The position numbers and the translations under genes were made by a program. Of a stretch of 64,000 nucleotides of DNA, positions 14,415 through 26,372 are shown piece by piece; positions within the stretch are counted from its first letter, which is position 1; each line of letters opens with the position of its first letter. Below the pieces are notes generated by a model, which was given only the letters and a program-made list of their open reading frames with translations, had not been told where the DNA came from and made no database searches. This DNA comes from Bimastos eiseni (Eukaryota; Annelida; Clitellata; Crassiclitellata; Lumbricidae), in NCBI GenBank assembly GCA_959347315.1, contig OY365810.1, positions 8,465,647 through 8,529,646 of the forward strand, read 5' to 3'.

Positions 14415-14939
14415 GTGAAAATAATAAAAATTAAACGATAATAATTTAATTTTAGCGTAAACATTGATTCTAAGAAGCAGTTATATTAACAACGACCGTA
14501 ATGGTGAAAACAAACAATTTCACAGTTTGTAACTATAATCGATTTAACTTAAGATAAAGAAATAGAAAATTTATTTCCTACTATGCGAAGATGTTCCCCC
14601 AAATTTTTTCGCCTGGCCCATGTTCATATCTCATAGTAATACTATGTGCATTGTCTGTGCAAAATTTTATGCCTGTGACACTAAATGCACAATTATTTTG
14701 CGATGCCGCTTATTATGTGGCGCAATTTTCTGATTCAATACTTTTATTTGTTTATATTTAGCTCGTGCGTTTGCATGCGCTGCTTTGCATCTCACACCGA
14801 TCCATTGAACAGCAAACTCATCAATAACATGCAATGCGGGCAGGCAACCAGGGAAGTTCATTATTATTAAAATCGTTTAATTGATTTATACACACTTGAA
14901 AGACCACAGAAGAAGAGGAAATTTATTAGGCAATCCGCT

Positions 14940-17067
14940 ATGACCTCGGAATACCTGGAAAGTTGTGATTTATCAAAAGATTTCTTGGAATTCAAAAGAG
15001 CGTTTTTCTCAAGCAATGAATCTGTCAGGCAGCTACTCAGTGGAAGCTTCTTTGAGATACCTATTTTGTATTTTCTTTCAAACCCAACGGATATGGACAT
15101 CATGTTCTGTGACATGACTCTAAGTGCCACTTACAGCTCTAAAACTGCTCCTGCAAGGCGCGGGAGAAATGTACTGACAATTGACACAACAGACTGTCAT
15201 GTTGGATTTGTACGACTGAGAAATGGAATGGAATATTTTCACAAACCATATGATGACGGCGATGTAGGACCCGCCCGCACATTTAAAGAACCCATTCAGC
15301 ATACGTACTTAAAAGCTATCTTGGGAGAAACATTCCACAGATGGCGAGATTTTTCAATGTTTAGTAAGGATCATGTATACGCTATATCCTGTCCATTGTG
15401 GCCTCCGGACGCGACTGAGTGGATCACACGTAAACGTCTGAGTGGTTGGCCAACAGAGGACATTGTTAAAGCAATTGTTAAAGGTGGATGTCATCTGGTT
15501 TCAAAACCTCACGGAAAGACCCCGAACGATGACACGCAATGGAGATATTCATTCTCACATGCTGAAATAGTCTTAGTACACAACAGCTGGACACCTGTAC
15601 AGAAGTACATCTATCACTTGCTGAGAATCATAAAGAAGGACCTAGTTAGCAAGTGCGGTGGTGAAAATGAAACGTTCATTTCCAATTACTATTTCAAGAC
15701 GTTGATGCTAAAATGAAACGTTCATTTCCAATTACTATTTCAAGACGTTGATGCTATGGGCATGCGAGGACAAATCTTCAGAATTTTGGAAAGATGAACA
15801 TATAGCAACATCTGTGAGATCACTACTTCTTCATTTCATTGAGCAGCTTACAGATAGAAACATCCCACATTATTTCATGCCAGCAAATAATATAATGGAT
15901 GACTTGCCATGCAACGCCGACATTGAAAATGAAGTGAGTTTACTACTTAACTATGGAGAAGAAGAAATTTTAGAGATTGTAAGAAACGAACCAAAAGCAT
16001 ATCAGATGAGTCCAGGCTTTATAGTTATGTCAAATGATGTGCTATATCCACTGGCGATGCAACTTTCAAATATTACTATGGCTATATTCAAATATACGCG
16101 CTTGCAGAAGTTCCGGATGCTTTGCAGTTATGGTTATAACTTCTTTTTTCCTGAATTTGAGCATTTACACCAAGGTATAATGATGCATCTTCAACTGTCG
16201 AAGTTAAATAACTGCGAGAATCAAAACTACAGACAGGATGTTATTACATCGGCCACAGAATCGTTTGAGCTGTCTATTCAAAAAGTGGACTACGGTTTCA
16301 CACGCATTCGATTTGAACTCGGTTGGTCAATCTTTGAATTTTGCCAGCAGCTCTGGTTATTGTGCAATGATAAACACTTCCAAGATCAAAATCCAATGGC
16401 CTTTACTGAGTCTTGTGCGCCTAGAACCATGTCTTCGACTTGCTACATGAGAGATATAAATGATTTTGTAGGAAAACAATGTTCATATTCGGCAAATACA
16501 TATAGTGTGAAGACTGGACTCTTTTCTATTTTGCGATTGATATTACTGAGCGAGATCACAACACGAATAAACGCGACTTATTATGTCTGTTCCGCTTACA
16601 GGGTTAACTTTTTCTTTAATGCTATCTGTGACTATAGAAAGTGTCTCGAGTTGTGTGAGGAAGTCCAAAAAATGGGGAAATGTTACTCGCCTTTCAATAT
16701 GCAGTTTGCTGATTTTGCTTGTTTTCCACTGAAAATTGAATGGTGTGCTTTATATGACAAGGACATCCAGAGCGTTCTTGGATTTTGCATTCTGCACAGA
16801 ACATTATCACCATCATTAACAGTCGGGAAGCGAACGAATCCTCCTGTTTACATCTGTCCTCTGCTCTATCTGAAATATATTCATGCTCGGTGCTGTCTAA
16901 TTCTGAACGAGGGTTACGAGCCTGTTGCAGACTTTGGTTTAAATGGCAATCATTACTACCAATATGCAATCGACAGCTTAGGGTGTATGGTGGAATTCTC
17001 CAAAACATTTCTGCAAATTGCCTTACATTCTGCATTTTGTAGAAGAGAAAATAAAAAATCTCTGTGA
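14940..17067 (+). pseudogene. Mab-21/cGAS-like gene copy A, broken by a 46-bp duplication
   Basis: Intronless frame of 693 codons if the lesion is discounted. The N-terminal half is a Mab-21/cGAS-like nucleotidyltransferase: GS at residues 35-36, DMD at 51-53, a third aspartate at 144 (KDHVYAISCPLWPP), then the family block WITRKRLSGWPTED, GCHLVSKPH and WRYSFS. The helical C-lobe with LKTLMLW and IPHYFMPANN follows, then about 300 more residues with many Cys and aromatic residues, ending in IEWCALYDKDIQSVLGF and PVYICPLLYLKY, as in long invertebrate Mab-21-like proteins. Known cGAS-like enzymes sense nucleic acid and make cyclic dinucleotides; that role here is inferred. Units 15665-15710 and 15711-15756 are an exact 46-bp tandem duplication, giving a stop at 15714-15716 after residue 258; the frame resumes from 15748. 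Without the duplication the frame is continuous. Confidence 0.85.
15665..15756. repeat. exact 46-bp tandem duplication inside copy A
   Basis: Two identical adjacent 46-bp units starting AAATGAAACG and ending GACGTTGATGCTA. Copies B and C and the relics have a single unit. Since 46 is not a multiple of three it shifts the frame. Confidence 0.97.
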
Positions 17068-17380
17068 TGTATTGGTAGGCCTATTATAGCTTACATTTGT
17101 AACAACGTTATACTGGTAAAAAATTCTTTCAACTGTTTTGCTTCAACAGAATATGGAACTAATTGAACCGAAAACGGCAGATGAACATCATTATGAAGGG
17201 CTTATTCCTTCGTATGGCTTCAAAATACCTTGAATATCTGTTAATGACTTTTATTTCGAGTCGTCGGTGATCCTAGTCACAACGCTGTGTATAGGCCTAC
17301 ATAATTTTATAGTGCGTTCCACCACAGAAACATTTACCGAAAATGCCACCCTAGGACAAGTGCCGCATGGGGCGGTTCAC
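17068..17380. other. 3' flank of copy A
   Basis: The first 150 bp match the 3' flanks of copies B and C (shared words CTTTCAACTGTTTTGCTTC and AACGGCAGATG). No AATAAA was found at the position where copy C has one (33300-33305). Confidence 0.5.
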
Positions 17381-17482
17381 CCCTCGCCCCCTCGCCCCCT
17401 CGCCCCCTCGCCCCCTCGCCCCCTCGCCCCCTCGCCCCCTCGCCCCCTCGCCCCCTCGCCCCCTCGCCCCCTCGCCCCCTCG
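17381..17482. repeat. 8-bp GC-rich minisatellite, G-quadruplex prone
   Basis: About 12.7 near-perfect copies of GCCCCCTC. The minus strand is therefore a run of G5 blocks separated by CGA, the layout expected for G-quadruplex formation. The translated PRPLAPSP repeats are a by-product. Confidence 0.95.
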
Positions 17483-17633
17483 GTACGCCCCTGATCTGAA
17501 ATATTATGATCTACACGCTGTGTTGTAGATTTCTCGATGAGCCATTTATTGATTAATAGTGGTCGGATAGTGTTCATTATTGTTTCATGTATGGTTGGCG
17601 ACACTAATGTAATGTCATGTAAGGAACATTTAT

Positions 17634-17668
17634 GTAGCGCTCCTTCATGAAACTACTCAGAGGCGCCT
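17634..17668 (-). mobile_element. LINE 3'-end stem-loop
   Basis: Minus-oriented copy of the terminal stem-loop: TAGCGCTCCTTCATGAAAC then TACTCAGAGGCGCC. Confidence 0.55.
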
Positions 17669-17819
17669 TCTGCGGTAGTCTATGTGATGTCGAATGTCAA
17701 TACTAACGAAGTGTTACGACAGTTAGCAAAACATCGCACAGTCAGATGAATGAAGCAGCTTTGGTGGGCCCACGCACAGGCTTGTAACCAACCAACGAAT
17801 TCCCGTCTACAGTTGACAG

Positions 17820-19580
17820 ATAGCATGGTGTTCAGAGTCTCTGGTCAAAGTTGCGTCTATCGGATAGGGCGAATGCTGGTTACAGCGCTCACATTCACGG
17901 TTACGATGTCGACAAGTAGTTCCTCACCGGTAGAAGATGTCGCAGATCCGGAATATTGGCCGAGGCCTTGTGTGGTCTAACAGTCTGATTCTTAACTCTA
18001 TTCCTACGGTATACGGCTAGAGCAATGGATTAAAGATTAGGACTGGCAAAGCCTATGGCCAAGCCTCTCTTAAGGTTAAGGCTTAAGTAGGCCTAATGTG
18101 ATGTCAAGCTATATTTATGGTTGACGACATAGCCTATATTATATATCGTTAACCGTACGTGGCCCTATCAGCAAGCTGTCAGCAGTCTTGCGGCAACGCT
18201 ATTAATATAATGCCGGACGGCTACAGCCATATTTCAGTTAACAATATAAACCAAAATTATAGAGAACTCAGAGGAAGCACTCGCCTCTGCGCCTCGATGG
18301 TAGCAATGCGCACTAGTTGTAAGTGTAACATGTCTTTATCGTTTTATTCCAATCATACCTCCATGAAGTCTACTGCTTTAACAGTTTGAGAACTTCCGGA
18401 TTCTTTATTTGATGGAAATAACCTTTGACGTGAGTCATTATTTATGTGTTACATATATGCACCAACATGTATATGTAGGCATGTGTATATTTATACATAC
18501 ATGTATATGTAGGACCTATGATATTGTTGGATGTTAGGTCTTTCTTTCTTTCGTTGCTAATAACCTCTATATTTCCAACACAGAAAATGGTCTCTATATT
18601 CTTTACCTTATTCTATTACCCAGGCTGTTAACTTTCACTGTCTACAGCGGATAAATATAATATCATTTAACTTCGTAGGCAGGAAGGATGGATTTAGGGT
18701 GTAGCTCTTGGCCTTGGGTCATACGGGTCATACAAAGATCTGTTTTGAAGGTATACGGAAGAAAGTATTGACTTAGTTACATGTACACTAGGCATCAATG
18801 TCAGTGCGTGGGCTCATTGCCTTCTTTTTGCGTATAGTTGAGGACAGGCCAACACCGTTATTTTGTTAGTTAAACTTAAGTTACTGAAGTGTTTCTACCA
18901 AGTGCTGATATTCTGTTACTGGTTTCGTGTCTTAGCTACTAACCAGGCTGCATAGGATACTACATTGCTACACTCCGTTAACCTTTCCGGTGGAAGTGGA
19001 CTTTGTGACGTTATTCTGATGGAGTATTTTCAAGGTTACATCACGTTCCTATGAGTGCATAATATGCTAATATTTTAAAAACTCTATAGCCGGCCGGTGA
19101 GCCATTTCTGACCAGCCGACAATATATTTCCACTGTTGTTTAAGGACAACACAATTGAGAATAAAGAAGTTCCTTTCGTAATATTTAAGGCTTTCTGAGT
19201 TTTCTGTGATTTTTGTAATTGATAATGCACATCAGAATCACGTTTCAAAGCCTAATTCAACTGTTTGTATAGCCCCCTCCGAGATCTCTGCCCCATTTTC
19301 CTCATGCGCCTTCAGCACTCTGGCCCGCCACTTGCTGGAAAATATTTCCCTAAGCCCGCCATAAAAAAATAGTCACCTCTGTTCTAGACCTTATTTTATC
19401 AGTCATAGGTCACATGCTACTATATATACATGCATACATATACATGTATATTATAGATATAAATGGAGCAGCATTGTGAATTGTAAAAACAAATGCGTTG
19501 ATGACTTTGAATTTTGAAAATATAAAGACTGCCAAAGACTACTACTCCGTCGACATACAGACAACGTTGAAAGAAAGAGC
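17820..19580. repeat. segmental duplication block 2 (paralogous to 10440-12320)
   Basis: Lies 3' of copy A. It aligns in order with 10440-12320, which lies 3' of relic 1, so the gene and its downstream DNA were duplicated as a unit. No conserved coding frame. Confidence 0.7.
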
Positions 19581-20163
19581 TCGCACATAATTATTTAGAT
19601 CTTCGTACTGCATATTTATCGATATCTAAGCCGATTCAAAGGCCATGTCGTGTATTCGAAATTGTTTATTAAATGTCTGCAATAAACTGGACTTTAAACG
19701 AAGTAAAGACCTGTAGGTGATATCCAGTGTTGGGTATCAGTTAACTCAGATGAGTTGAAACTCACAAATTAACTCAATTGCTAAGATTCATGAGCTTGAG
19801 ATAACTTACCTTAAAGAGTGTGAGTTATGAGTTTGAATTAATTAATTATTCCTGTGAGTTTGAGATATAAATCATTTTGAGGTGCATGAGTTGAGTTTGG
19901 TTTAACTCATTTCTTGTCTTATTTTCCCGCAACGGTTTCATGAACTGCCAATAAATTTAATGGCAAAATATGCTTTTCAAACAGCGTATACACGCTAGGT
20001 ACATATATGAACACATGTAGGTGAAGCTATGCAAAACATTTCGCCTGGGCTGCTCTGTGTCATATTAACAAAATATTAGCAAAATTGTAACCTCAATTGA
20101 ACATTAACAGATCGGTACGTGACGTGTTTGAGAGTAAACATAATAATGCACGATCATTTACTG
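19581..20163. other. no gene seen
   Basis: AT-rich sequence. At 19727-19920 the word GAGTTAACTCA/TGAGTT recurs many times in both orientations, which looks like the body of a dispersed repeat, but I could not define its ends. Confidence 0.4.
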
Positions 20164-21934
20164 TAGGGTAAAGTACCCAATTGATGAGCACCGCCCTAAT
20201 GTGAGCACCTTTGATAATTTCGCTTAATCAGCATAGACGGTGGCACCACTCAGTGAATATCCGTAGTAGTTACAACAAGCATGTCCGAGAACTTTAAAAA
20301 GTTTTAAAATTAATTGTTAAACAGATTGCTTGTGCTTTTGAATAAAACCTAATAAATAAGCTTATTTCTTCCTTTTCATAACTGATCGATAACTTGGTCT
20401 AATTTTTGGCTGCGATACAACTCCAGTTACTGCTAGAATGTGTATTATGTCCACCTTATGAGTGAGTAATGATAAGATTTTTTATATTGCTCCGTTTATT
20501 TGTAAGGATTTTTTTCTTACGCCGACTGCATGTTCCGAAATGGGAGCACCATTATTCGCCATATAGGCCTAAAGACCGGATTGTGAGCATGGTGCTCACA
20601 TTGCAACCGCATTGTGAGCATTTTGTGTAATCAAATTTTTACATATGAAGTGACAATTGGTTTATCGGAAATTCTGCGGCCTATTATTTGCATTAGTATT
20701 AGACTAGGTCCAATACCGTTTGTAGAGCCTTCCTGCAATATGCGCGAGCATGTATGCTCACATTACTAACAAAGGCAAACGGTGTTATTGTTAGTTTGCT
20801 GATCGTGTGATTGTAAAGCGCCATTGTAGCGGCATGGTTGCGTTACGGCGCTTTAGAAATAGTCCGATTAATAAAACTAATAATAAAAGGTGTGCTCACA
20901 TCTAGTTTGAGCACCTTTTACAGCATTTTATTTTTTTATTTTAAAATATCATTATCGAGGGTTCCTATCTCGCCAACTCCTTCATCTAGGTGACGAGACT
21001 ACCGCCGGTTCTTTCCTCAATCACCAAACTCAGCAATACGACACACGTGATGGTTTTCATATGTATATTTAACGGTAAATATACACACCACTCATCCTAT
21101 CCACACTTACTAGAGTTATTAGTGTCCTTTCGAAATGTTTCCCTGGTTTACGTTGGAGACGGGGTTCCCCAACTACATTGATTACCCTTATCGTCAGAAC
21201 GACCTAACGTCTCCACCAGTTCCGAAAACAAGTCCTTGTTCCTTTTCCTTCGCCATCCCAAACGCAAAACTAGTATCTCTATTGGACGATAGATCACCTG
21301 CTGAAACTATTACTAAACCTGGTTGATCGGATCTTGGCGTCCCTAGCGTAACGTCATATCCCTAGAGGCGTACCGTTAATGTTTGACTAGCGGCTGTCAT
21401 GCCTTGTTAGTGTCAAAGACGGGCAATAGGTTCCAGGGATCGAGTTACATTATTATAGTTTAGGCCGCCTATTAGTTGCGCCGTTCGCATCGGAATTGTC
21501 CCTTATTCTTGATTTTTGTCAACAAGCCGGTCCAAACCAGATCTTCAGCTAGTTCATGAATTTCTTGTCCATGAGTCGCAGAGATGAGAGGGGCAGGCGG
21601 CTCTAACGTCTGCCTCGAGGTGTCGGGCTTCGTTGCTTGACAATCCGTTGATCTTTGCATATTTCTCCCCGTCTGTAATGAGGCCGACTACCCCCGGCGA
21701 AACCCATTGATGTCTCCCCTCTCAGGCTTCAGGTAGACCACTTCATTCGTGGTCCTCCCACGCCTCTGCTGCAAGTCGATGACTTTCATATAGCGCCATC
21801 GTCCAGAGTTTCGCGCGTGACAATCATATCAATGAGTTACAAATAGAATGCATATAAAATTGTATAAACATTCAATCATTTGCCCATAATTTCAAATTTT
21901 CGTAAAGGTGCTCACATTTGTGGATTATACCCTA
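20164..21934. mobile_element. DNA transposon with terminal inverted repeats and TA target site
   Basis: The ends are inverted repeats: left TAGGGTAAAGTACCCAA... then AATGTGAGCACCTTT (to about 20212); right, read inverted, TAGGGTATAATCCACAA then ATGTGAGCACCTTT (to about 21903). TA flanks both ends, consistent with a TA target duplication. The word GTGCTCACA or its complement recurs inside (about 20588, 20600, 20755, 20892), which is typical of subterminal binding sites. No intact transposase frame is visible; the interior at 20940-21800 has a different, less AT-rich composition and may be captured or nested DNA. A second hairpin (TAAAGCGCC...GGCGCTTTA, about 20814-20862) suggests a LINE 3' end inserted within it. 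Confidence 0.65.
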
Positions 21935-22608
21935 ATGACTGTACGCATAATTACGCGTGCAGTGCTTATCTTTTCTTGAACTATATTATATTTCAAGAAT
22001 GATTCCGAAGGGCTTATAATTAAATGCCCTGACGAGTATTTCAATAGCCAGCTATAGGAGGGTCTTGCAGACAGTTTTAATGTTTAATCAATACTGATGA
22101 TTTCAGATGGTTTTCAGCAATCCAGCATCGACATAAACAGTATTTTCTCATATCATCCACCTTGCATTTAAACGTAATTCTTTATAATCGATTCAGCTTC
22201 TATTTAAACCTAATAATTTTCATCAATCCCGCTTCTTTTTCAGCCTGATGATTTTCATCAATCCAGCTTCTATTTAAGAAGATCTGCTTTAATCGATCCA
22301 GCTTCAATTTAAGCCTGACTAAAATTGGCGACGAAAAACGTGCACTTGCAAAAAATTGATGTCGAAAAAGGTGTCGGACACCAAGGCTGATACTTTGATT
22401 ACAGCTTGTATTCTAATATTATTCAATGCAAGAATACATTTTAACTAAATTTATGGCATTTGATCGATAACATTAATAAAGTGAAAAATTTAGGACTACC
22501 CAAAAACAATGCAATTTTTCAGATTCAATTTTTTTTAATGAAATCATTCGTTTATACAGACACACTTTAAAGAACACAGAAGGAAAGAAAGTTTCCAATA
22601 CATCCGCA
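21935..22608. other. 5' flank of copy B with degenerate minisatellite
   Basis: 22085-22325 is a degenerate tandem array of about 36-bp units around TTTTCATCAATCCAGCTTCT. The last 120 bp (about 22490-22608) match the 5' flank of copy C (31040-31144), including GAACACAGAAGGAAAGAAAG just before the ATG, and more weakly that of copy A. Confidence 0.6.
22085..22325. repeat. dispersed degenerate about 36-bp minisatellite, locus 1
   Basis: Six or so imperfect units with the core TTTTCATCAATCCAGCTTCT and TATTTAAGCCTGATGA spacer. The same units occur inverted at 35735-36330 and directly at about 61255-61435. Confidence 0.7.
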
Positions 22609-24684
22609 ATGACTACAGAGCACCTGAAAAGTTGTGATTTATCAACAGATTACATGGAATTCAAAAAGGTGCTTTTCTCAAGCAATGAACCTGTCAGGCA
22701 GCTACACTGTGGAAGCTTCTTTGAAATGCCTATTTTGTATTCTCTTTCAAACCCAACTGACATGGACATTATGTTCTATGACACGACTATCTGTGCAACT
22801 TATAATCAAGAAACTGTGCCAGCCAGGCGCGGGAGAAATGTACTGACAATTGACACAACAGACTGCCACGTTGGATTTGCCAGACTGAGAAATGGCAGAG
22901 AATATTTTCGCAAACCGTATGACAACGATATCGGACCTGCCCGCACATATCAATTGCCCGTTCGGGACGCAAGCTCAAATTTAGCTCTGTTGGAAAATAT
23001 GTTTTATAGATGGAAGGATGTTTCAATGTTTAGTAAGGATTATGTCTACGCTATATCCTGTCCATTGTGGCCTCCGGACGCCACTGAGTGGATCACTCGT
23101 AAACGTTTGAGTGGTTGGCCAACAGAGGACATTGTTAAAGCAATTGTTAAAGGTGGATGTCATCTGGTTTCAAAACCTCATGGGAAGAACCCATATGATG
23201 ACATTCAATGGAGATATTCATTCTCACAAGCTGAAACTATTTTAATACACAACACATGAACACCTGTACAAAAGTACATCTATCATTTGCTGAGAATCAT
23301 TAAAAGAGACGTAGTTAGCAAGTGCGGAGGTGCGAATAATACCTTCATTTCCAATTATTACTTTAAAACATTGATGCTATGGGCATGCGAGGAAAAACCT
23401 TCAGAATTTTGGAAAGACGAAGCCATAGCCACATCTGTGAGATCATTAATTCTTCATTTCATTGAACAACTTACAGATAGAAACATCCCACACTATTTCA
23501 TGCCAGCAAATAATATAATGGATAACTTGCCATGCAACACCGACATTGAAAATGAAGTGAGTTTACTACTTAGCTATGAAGAAGAAGAAATCTTAGAGAT
23601 CGTAAGAAACGAACCAACAGCGTATCAGATGAGTCCAGGCTTCATAGTTGTATCAAATGATGTCCTATATCCACTGGCGATAAAACTGTCAAGTACTACT
23701 ATGGCTATTATCAGAGAAACATGCTCACAGGAGTTTCGGGTGCTTTACAATCATTGTTGTCCTTCCTTTTTTCCTGAACTGGATTATTTACACAAAGGTG
23801 TAATGATGCACATTCAACTGCAGATGTCAAAGTGTTGTCATACTCGATACTGCGAACAAGATGTTATTGCATCGGCCACAAAATGCTTTGATCTGTCGAT
23901 TCAAAAAGTGGATTATGGTTTTACACGCATTCGATTTCAAATTGGTTGGTCAATCTTTGAACTTTCCCGGCAGCTGTTGTTATTGTGCAGTGATGACACC
24001 TTACATGATCAAACATCAATGATCTTTGCCGAGTCATGTGCACACTGTGTGCCTGGAACCGTATCAACAACTTGCTACATGAGAGACACAAATGATTTTG
24101 TAGGAAAACAATATTCAGCAAACATCGTGGAGACTGGATTCTATTCTATTTTGCAATTTATTTCCCTTAGCGAGATCACAACACGAATAAACGCGACTTA
24201 TTGTGTTTGTTCCGCTTACAGGGTTAACTTTTTCTTTAATGCTCTCTGTGACTACAGAAAGTGTCTCGATCTGTGTGACGAAGTCGCCAAGATGATGAAA
24301 TGCTACTCAGAGTTTGATTTGTCGTTTGTTGATTTTGCTTGTTTTCCACTGAAAATTGAATGGCATGGGTTATATGACAAGTACATCCAGAGTGTTCTTG
24401 GTTTTGTCACTCTGCACAAAACATTAACAGTATCACTAGCATCCAGAAGGCGAATGATTCCTCCTGTTTACATCTGCCCAGTTCTGTATCTGAAATATAT
24501 TCATATTCGGTGCTGCATAATTCTCAATGAACCAGTTATAGACCTTTTTATCGATTACAATCAGTACCACCGATATGCAATCGACAACTTAAGGTACATG
24601 GAGAGATTCTCCATAACAATTCTGGAAGCTGCTCTAGATTCTGCATTTTGCAAAAGAGTTAATAGAAAAATCTTTAAACTGTAA
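22609..24684 (+). pseudogene. Mab-21/cGAS-like gene copy B, single in-frame TGA
   Basis: A 691-codon intronless frame interrupted only by TGA at 23257-23259; both sides are in the same phase. The codon is TGG (Trp) in copies A and C. Nucleotidyltransferase landmarks are intact: GSFFEMPILY, then TDMDIMF and KDYVYAISCPLWPP; also KRLSGWPTED, GCHLVSKPHGK, WRYSFS, LKTLMLW and IPHYFMPANN. The C-terminal extension with PLKIEW, YDKYIQSVLGF and YLKYIH is complete to the stop. As it stands translation would end after 216 residues, inside the nucleotidyltransferase. It could be a recent pseudogene, a polymorphic null allele, a sequence error, or a recoded site: A-to-I editing of this UGA would restore UGG. 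Relic 1 has the same TGA. Sequence between about 22780 and 23420 is almost identical to copy C. Confidence 0.85.
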
Positions 24685-24781
24685 TTGGTGTAACACATGT
24701 TAACAATATCATAAAGGTTCAAATTCTGTCAACCGTTTTGCTTCTATAGACCATGAAACCGATTGCTATGAAAACAGCAGA

Positions 24782-24855
24782 TGGACATTATTATGTAGGG
24801 ACTATTTTTTCGTAAAACTTTTTACGAAAAAATAGTCCCTACATAATAATGTCCA
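24782..24855. repeat. perfect inverted repeat, 36-bp arms, 2-nt loop
   Basis: Arms 24782-24817 and 24820-24855 are exact reverse complements around CT. The left arm is the expected 3' flank of copy B (its start matches copy A downstream sequence), so the right arm looks like a fold-back copy of the left. Confidence 0.95.
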
Positions 24856-24859
24856 CACT

Positions 24860-25195
24860 TGAAATGTGGACAATGAAGGTAACAAATAAGGAGGTTAGAA
24901 GAAGACTGGAAACGAGGGAGGATTTAATGCAAAAATAATTAGAAGGAAATTAGACCTTTTTGAACACAGATATGTAGAGGGAATGACAGAGGGAAAGTAA
25001 AAGCTGAAATGATGGGAGTTATGGAGGGAAAAGGGCGACGCTGAAGACCGAACAGAGAGTGGATGGACGATATTACGGAATGGTGCAAAATGGACCTTCG
25101 AAGTTTAAGAATAGCGGCGAAAGACCGAGAACTATGGAAGCAGATGATAAAGGTTGCATTGGACACTTACGGGTCTTCAACCCATGGGTCATGAT
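24860..25195 (+). mobile_element. LINE C-terminal remnant (Jockey/RTE-like end)
   Basis: The plus strand encodes, with small breaks, NREWMDDITEWCKMDLRSLR and AAKDRELWKQM, ending STHGS*. This follows the common LINE ending GRQRKRWxDDIxEWxGLDL...AxDRxxWRxLV. Only the terminus is present. Confidence 0.6.
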
Positions 25196-25371
25196 GACGA
25201 TGATCAAGGGTTGAGATTAGAAGGGAACGGGGGAAAGCAAGTTATCAGTATGAGGGCTGTCCATAAACGACGTCACGCACCTAGGGAATAGTGGTCACAC
25301 ATCCGTGACGATTTTTGATGAAGGTGATGAGATTTTAAAAATGTGACGTCATGTCATCACATCACATGCAT

Positions 25372-26372
25372 AACGTAAGAATGGCTTTCCAGCTGAGAAC
25401 ATTGTTGAAGCTATTGTTTAAGATAGATGTCGTCTGGTTTCAAAACCTCATGGGAAGAACCTTGACGAATCTGATATCAGCCTAAATATTCTGGATGACC
25501 TGAAATCTCCTCTGCCTGAACCCATCCAAAACTGATTTCATACAGATTGGCCTCCGTTAGCAACCTAAGAAAATTCATGATCCTCTCTTTTCCTCAACCT
25601 TGATTCTTCATCCACCCACACGCTCTTCCGTCACCTCATCACTAAAATCGGTAAATCGCTCCTTGGCCGCTGCTGTTCCATCAATTTGGAACAAATTCCC
25701 TCTTGTATTAACACAAATATTCGATCCATCCTACGAACTCATAGCACCTCTCCTCTTGCTCTATCCCCACGGATCTTTCACTCAAAACTGACAACACTGC
25801 TTTTTCACTAATCCTATGCTGATTCCACTCCTTCCCTTCCCTCCCTCGCTGTTTCAGCATCAAACTTCATCCACCTTAACCGTCTGCCTGTATGCCTCTC
25901 TGGATTTCGACCCATTGTCTATCAATTTTATTTTGATTAAGAGCATGTGAATAAGTTGGTTCCCGCGACTTCGCTATTGTGGGTGCTGAAGAAATATTGA
26001 GGTTACGATTAATCAATGGAGATATTAATTCTCACAAGCTGAAACTATTTTAATACACAACGCTTGGACATCGTCACAAAAGTACATTGTACATTGCTGA
26101 GAATCGTTAAAAATAGACGATGTTAGAAAGTGCGGAGGCAGGAAGAAAACATTTATTTACAAGTATTATATCAAGATGTTGATGTTATGGGCATGTGATA
26201 AAGCACCTCCTGGTTTTTCGAAAGATGAAGACTTAGGCCTCTAGTAGTATCTGTGAGATCCCGACTTCCTCATTTTATTGAATAGCTTAAGCTTACATAT
26301 AGAAACGTTCCACACTATTTCATGCCAGCAATAGTATAATGGATGACTTGCCTTGCGACGTCGACATTGAAC
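25372..26372 (+). pseudogene. truncated Mab-21/cGAS-like relic 2, split by a LINE
   Basis: Two collinear pieces, 25372-25468 and 26012-26372, correspond to the same stretch as relic 1 (about residues 165-305 of the long copies). Recognisable: CCTCATGGGAAGAACC, TCAATGGAGATATT, TATTTCATGCCAGCAA. It has TGG at the codon where relic 1 and copy B have TGA. Many frame breaks; non-functional. Confidence 0.85.
25469..26011 (+). mobile_element. LINE fragment inserted in relic 2
   Basis: Insertion of about 540 bp absent from the paralogous relic. One frame encodes SVNRSLAAAVPSIWNKFPL, the RSFxxAAPxxWNxLPL signature of LINE ORF2 termini. The segment ends near a GGTTCCCGCGACTTCGCTAT word that recurs at 34476-34495. 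Confidence 0.65.

Noticed and set aside
15711..15756. Small intron explaining the break in copy A
   Set aside because: The segment is an exact copy of the preceding 46 bp with no GT-AG boundaries.
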